Assembly: GCA_002389905.1 (NCBI GenBank)
Contig: DGRE01000055.1
Location: forward strand, 1-64,000
From: Hungatella sp. UBA4396
GTDB taxonomy: Bacteria; Bacillota; Clostridia; Lachnospirales; Lachnospiraceae
Reading direction: 5' to 3'
DNA: 64,000 nucleotides
Shown one piece after another: positions 61,864 to 64,000 of the stretch. The notes under the pieces were generated by a model that was not told where the DNA came from, made no database searches, and worked only from the letters and a program-made list of their open reading frames with translations. Position 1 is the stretch's first letter. The number at the start of each line of letters is the position of its first letter. The position numbers and the translations under genes were made by a program.

Positions 61864-62387
61864 GTTTCATTTCCCCGCTTTCCTCTTGCATGAATGCACA
61901 GTTTTTCCATTTGTCCCTTTTCTCTTGGGCATTTGGGGTCCTTGCACAGATTGCAAGTATACGCTGGATTTTTTTCGTCCTCAGGTTTACTGTCTTCCAT
62001 ATTCTCAATTTCTTCCGGGCTATTCCTATATTCTGTTTCGGCGGACTTTTCTTCCGCTTCTTCTGGATTTTCACTGCATTCCTCATGTGTGGTTTCTTCC
62101 GCTTTTGCAGGTTCTTCCGTCAGCAGCCAGCCCCGCAGCCCTGCGGCCATTCGAGGTATTACATGAGCAGATACTACTGTTCCGACTTTTTCTGCACTTA
62201 CCCGTGCTGCAGTAACTGCCGCTTGAACAGCTCCCACATCACCGCAAAATTTTACCGTAAAATAGGCTCCGCTTGTATTCTCTATGCCCGACAGAGAGAC
62301 ATTTGCTGATTTAAGACCAGTGTCTGCCGCCTCAACCGCCGCAAGCAGGCCAATTACTTCAATTAATCCCAGCGCTTCATCTTTCAA
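61860..62387 (-). CDS. pduK: BMC shell protein with C-terminal cysteine cluster (PduK-like)
   Basis: 175 residues. Residues 1-90 form a regular BMC-H domain (EALGLIEVIGLLAAVEAAD, KFCGDVGAVQAAV). An acidic, Glu-rich linker follows to about 140, then a C-terminal motif with Cys145, Cys148, Cys153 and Cys164 in CNLCKDPKCPREKG...LCIH. PduK proteins carry the same type of extension, which is proposed to bind an Fe-S cluster. Role: minor shell hexamer, possibly linked to redox or compartment positioning. Confidence 0.87.
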   Translation of the reverse strand: MKDEALGLIEVIGLLAAVEAADTGLKSANVSLSGIENTSGAYFTVKFCGDVGAVQAAVTAARVSAEKVGTVVSAHVIPRMAAGLRGWLLTEEPAKAEETTHEECSENPEEAEEKSAETEYRNSPEEIENMEDSKPEDEKNPAYTCNLCKDPKCPREKGQMEKLCIHARGKRGNET

Positions 62388-62414
62388 AAGGCTCTACCTC
62401 ACTTCCGTGCCATT

Positions 62415-63200
62415 TTACAGCGTGGGCTTTGTAACAGATACCGGATTCTGTCCCATGCCGCGAAGAACGGAAAGTCCCACATCTCTTGCAGCCAGCACAG
62501 ACTGTCTGACAGCTCCTGAATCGCCTGAAAATGTCACAATAATCTCATTGGAAAAACATGTGCCTGATGCAGGACTTGCATATGTAACAATATCAACATT
62601 TGCTGTTTTCATAGCCATATCCGCCATCAAAAGCCCTACTGCTGCCGGTGCCCCTACCGTAATTCCAAACGCTTTTCCAATAGGAGCCTGAAATGCCTTG
62701 TTGAGCGCATAACTTGCACGGGCGGTGTAATGAAGCTCAATATGCCCGGCATCGCAGCCATACACATTTCCAAAGTTTCTATCAAGAGCTGACAGCATAA
62801 TTTCTACGGCACGTCTTGCATCAGATACATCTTCTGCTGCAAAAATAATCGTACTTCCATGTCCTGCTCCGCCTTTTGTATCACGGCAGAATTCTACGCT
62901 TACTACTTCAGTATTTGTGGCTTTTACTGCCTCATCGGCTGACATCACATGAGGTGCTCCGCCTGTTCTGGAACTCACGATACCGATAGAACGGTATTTG
63001 GGGTCCAGCTTCATATTTTCATGCAGGTGATAATCCAGATTAGCAATAACCAATCCAACTGTGTCTCCGATCCCGGCTCCTACAAACTCGGTAAGATTGC
63101 ACTGAGATGAAGTACCTGTCTCCACTTTTTCTGCTGTCTGACCTTTATTCTCCGAACCAGCAACAGAACTCAAAATCTTATCTAATAAATCCTTATCCAT
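62415..63200 (-). CDS. pduB: tandem-domain shell protein, PduB-like
   Basis: BMC-T protein of 261 residues with two tandem BMC domains forming trimers with gated pores. The first domain is in TEFVGAGIGDTVGLVIANLD; the second in PIGKAFGITVGAPAAVGLLMADMA. The N terminus MDKDLLDKILSSVAG is an amphipathic helix linked by a Gln/Thr-rich spacer, as in the PduB extension that ties shell to core. It lies 18 bases after pduA and 27 before pduK. Confidence 0.92.
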   Translation of the reverse strand: MDKDLLDKILSSVAGSENKGQTAEKVETGTSSQCNLTEFVGAGIGDTVGLVIANLDYHLHENMKLDPKYRSIGIVSSRTGGAPHVMSADEAVKATNTEVVSVEFCRDTKGGAGHGSTIIFAAEDVSDARRAVEIMLSALDRNFGNVYGCDAGHIELHYTARASYALNKAFQAPIGKAFGITVGAPAAVGLLMADMAMKTANVDIVTYASPASGTCFSNEIIVTFSGDSGAVRQSVLAARDVGLSVLRGMGQNPVSVTKPTL

Positions 63201-63218
63201 GATCTACCCTCTCCTGAA

Positions 63219-63503
63219 TTATTTTTCCTGAAATTTTGGTAACATTTTTTCCACATCTGTATGTGGTCTTGGAATTACGTGAACAGATACAACCTCACCC
63301 ACACGCTTTGCAGAAGCTACACCTGCGTCAGTGGCTGCCTTCACTGCACCGACATCGCCGCGTACCATTACTGTCACTAAGCCAGAGCCGATTTTTTCAT
63401 AGCCGATTAATGCCACGTTTGCGGCCTTTACCATTGCATCTGCTGCCTCAATTGATGCAACCAATCCTTTTGTTTCGATTAAACCTAATGCTTCCTGTCC
63501 CAT
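63219..63503 (-). CDS. pduA: hexameric shell protein, PduA/PduJ-like
   Basis: BMC-H protein of 94 residues: MGQEALGLIETKGLVASIEAADAMVKAANV, pore region KIGSGLVTVMVRGDVGAVKAA and a HVIPRPH end typical of PduA/PduJ. Major facet protein of the shell; the pore lets the diol in and limits aldehyde escape. First gene of the 13-gene operon; strong GGAGG ribosome site. Confidence 0.94.
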   Translation of the reverse strand: MGQEALGLIETKGLVASIEAADAMVKAANVALIGYEKIGSGLVTVMVRGDVGAVKAATDAGVASAKRVGEVVSVHVIPRPHTDVEKMLPKFQEK

Positions 63504-63528
63504 TTTGTTACCTCCAGATTTTTATTTA

Positions 63529-63554
63529 TGTAATCATGCAAATAGCATGTTACA
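63529..63554. promoter_or_regulatory. inverted repeat in front of pduA
   Basis: TGTAA-x-CATGC and GCATG-TTACA arms form an imperfect dyad of 26 bases in the untranslated leader or promoter, 26 bases before the pduA start. It could be an operator for a Crp-like or other dimeric regulator. I could not assign a clear sigma-A promoter for the operon nearby. Confidence 0.45.
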
Positions 63555-63640
63555 TTTCCACAAACAAAAGTGTGAATTTCATGTTTCTTTATGGATTTTA
63601 TCACATACAATTGCTTTCCCGTAGGATTTCAGGAGGTACT

Positions 63641-63735
63641 TCTGGTATTTTTCCTATATATTATCTGGTATTTTTTCTACCTCTTTTTTTTGACTATCCG
63701 CTATTTAAGGGAATTTCATGGTGGAAAAAATACCA
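63641..63735. repeat. three copies of TGGTATTTTTYC, candidate PocR sites
   Basis: TCTGGTATTTTT occurs at 63641..63652 and 63664..63675 in direct orientation with a 23-base period (about two helical turns). A third copy, inverted, is at 63723..63735 (GGAAAAAATACCA). The region lies between the microcompartment operon and the divergent regulator. Direct half-sites with this period are typical of AraC-type activators. Confidence 0.6.
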
Positions 63736-63750
63736 CTTTGTAAAAGTGAA

Positions 63751-63779
63751 TTGAAAAGGCTAATCAACTATGATATGAT
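63751..63779 (+). promoter_or_regulatory. promoter of the PocR-domain regulator
   Basis: TTGAAA (63751..63756), 17 bases, TATGAT (63774..63779), 33 bases before the start codon. The inverted third repeat lies 15 bases upstream of the minus-35. Confidence 0.7.
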
Positions 63780-63812
63780 TTTATATATCTAAAATGAGGA
63801 GTTGAGTTTTTC

Positions 63813-64000
63813 ATGAATCCAGAATTTGATCTTTTACTCGAAAACTTAATTGACTTCGATGAATTCAGCAAAATTCAATCTGAGCTGTCAAGCATTGTAA
63901 GCTTTTCTGTAGTAACCGTTAATACCGATGGGAAACCATTTTCTTCTCTTAGTAATTTTTCTACTTTTTGCCAGTTAATCCGTTCTTCTGATGCAGGCTG
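63813..64000 (+). CDS. PocR sensor-domain regulator, N-terminal part (runs off the window)
   Basis: The first 62 codons of a gene cut by the window end. MNPEFDLLLENLIDFDEF and the following VVTVNTDGKPFSSLSNFSTFCQLIRSS match the start of PocR ligand-binding domains, which sense 1,2-propanediol or related compounds. In microcompartment loci this domain is fused to an AraC-type helix-turn-helix, or to a histidine kinase. The output part lies outside the window. Ribosome site GAGGAG precedes the ATG with slightly long spacing. Divergent from the operon it most likely activates. Confidence 0.8.
   Translation, partial: MNPEFDLLLENLIDFDEFSKIQSELSSIVSFSVVTVNTDGKPFSSLSNFSTFCQLIRSSDAG

Larger units (their letters stand above)
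63504..63812. other. divergent regulatory region of the microcompartment locus
   Basis: 309 bases without a gene. It contains the pduA leader dyad, three copies of a 12-base motif and the promoter of the regulator, so it is a dense control region. Confidence 0.65.

Noticed and set aside
52252..63503. B12-dependent propanediol microcompartment
   Set aside because: PduCDE, PduGH, PduO and PduS are absent; the signature enzyme is a glycyl-radical protein with its activase.
63529..63735. CRISPR array from repeated motifs
   Set aside because: The copies are only 12 bases, few in number, irregularly spaced and mixed in orientation; they fit regulator sites.

Overview
The window looks like a chromosome segment of an anaerobic, spore-forming, low-GC Clostridia, most likely a gut-type Lachnospiraceae. 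The evidence is strong AGGAGG ribosome sites, a ferredoxin-linked 2-oxoacid oxidoreductase, spore-surface protein families (DUF4183) behind promoter motifs that fit sigma-K, cellobiose phosphorolysis, an anaerobic sulfatase-maturating radical SAM enzyme and a glycyl-radical microcompartment. Most genes are on the minus strand. I see no rRNA, tRNA, CRISPR array or intact mobile element; two decayed insertion sequences are present.

Layout. 0-4.1 kb: a PAS-GGDEF diguanylate cyclase whose start codon appears to be ACG, preceded by a 67-residue protein of unknown function, then a histidine kinase and a response regulator carrying a SARP-like output domain. 4.2-7.1 kb: two paralogous cytoplasmic-looking beta-propellers of the glucose/sorbosone dehydrogenase type. 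7.1-9.7 kb: korBA. 10.2-15.1 kb (plus strand): a spore-surface island (DUF4183 protein, a 987-residue mosaic of DUF4183 and DUF11-like repeats, and a pair of related small proteins). 15.1-23.4 kb: a NitT/Tau-type ABC importer, a cytoplasmic Cys-type sulfatase and its maturase, with a divergent LacI-family regulator and matching operators. 23.5-31.9 kb: a cellobiose/cello-oligosaccharide regulon (GH1, ABC importer, LacI regulator, divergent GH94 phosphorylase) with two identical operators. 32.0-33.1 kb: a third beta-propeller, behind a sigma-K-like promoter.

33.3-47.3 kb is the most unusual part: an anion transporter, a molybdenum hydroxylase (fused FeS and Mo subunits plus a FAD subunit), a Zn alcohol dehydrogenase, an IolD-like ThDP enzyme, an RpiB/LacAB-type isomerase, a split transketolase, an MmsA-type CoA-acylating semialdehyde dehydrogenase and a LysR regulator. 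The combination of split transketolase, RpiB-like isomerase and semialdehyde dehydrogenase recalls the sulfo-transketolase pathway for sulfoquinovose. Here, however, the dehydrogenase type points to malonate semialdehyde, i.e. a carboxylate version. I cannot name the substrate. An IS30 remnant interrupts the molybdenum hydroxylase genes, and an IS4-family remnant lies upstream of the LysR gene.

48.0-52.0 kb: a second split transketolase, an FSA-type transaldolase and a ROK repressor with repeated operator-like 14-mers. 52.2-63.5 kb: a complete 13-gene glycyl-radical (B12-independent) diol dehydratase microcompartment operon: shell proteins, PduL, EutJ-like ATPase, flavoprotein, PduP, PduN, PduQ, aquaglyceroporin, dehydratase, activase and a PduU/GrpU-like shell protein. 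Exogenous 1,2-propanediol or glycerol would enter through the porin, be dehydrated to the aldehyde, and be split between alcohol (PduQ) and acyl phosphate (PduP, PduL). A divergent PocR-domain regulator begins at 63.8 kb and runs off the window; repeated motifs between it and the operon are candidate activator sites.
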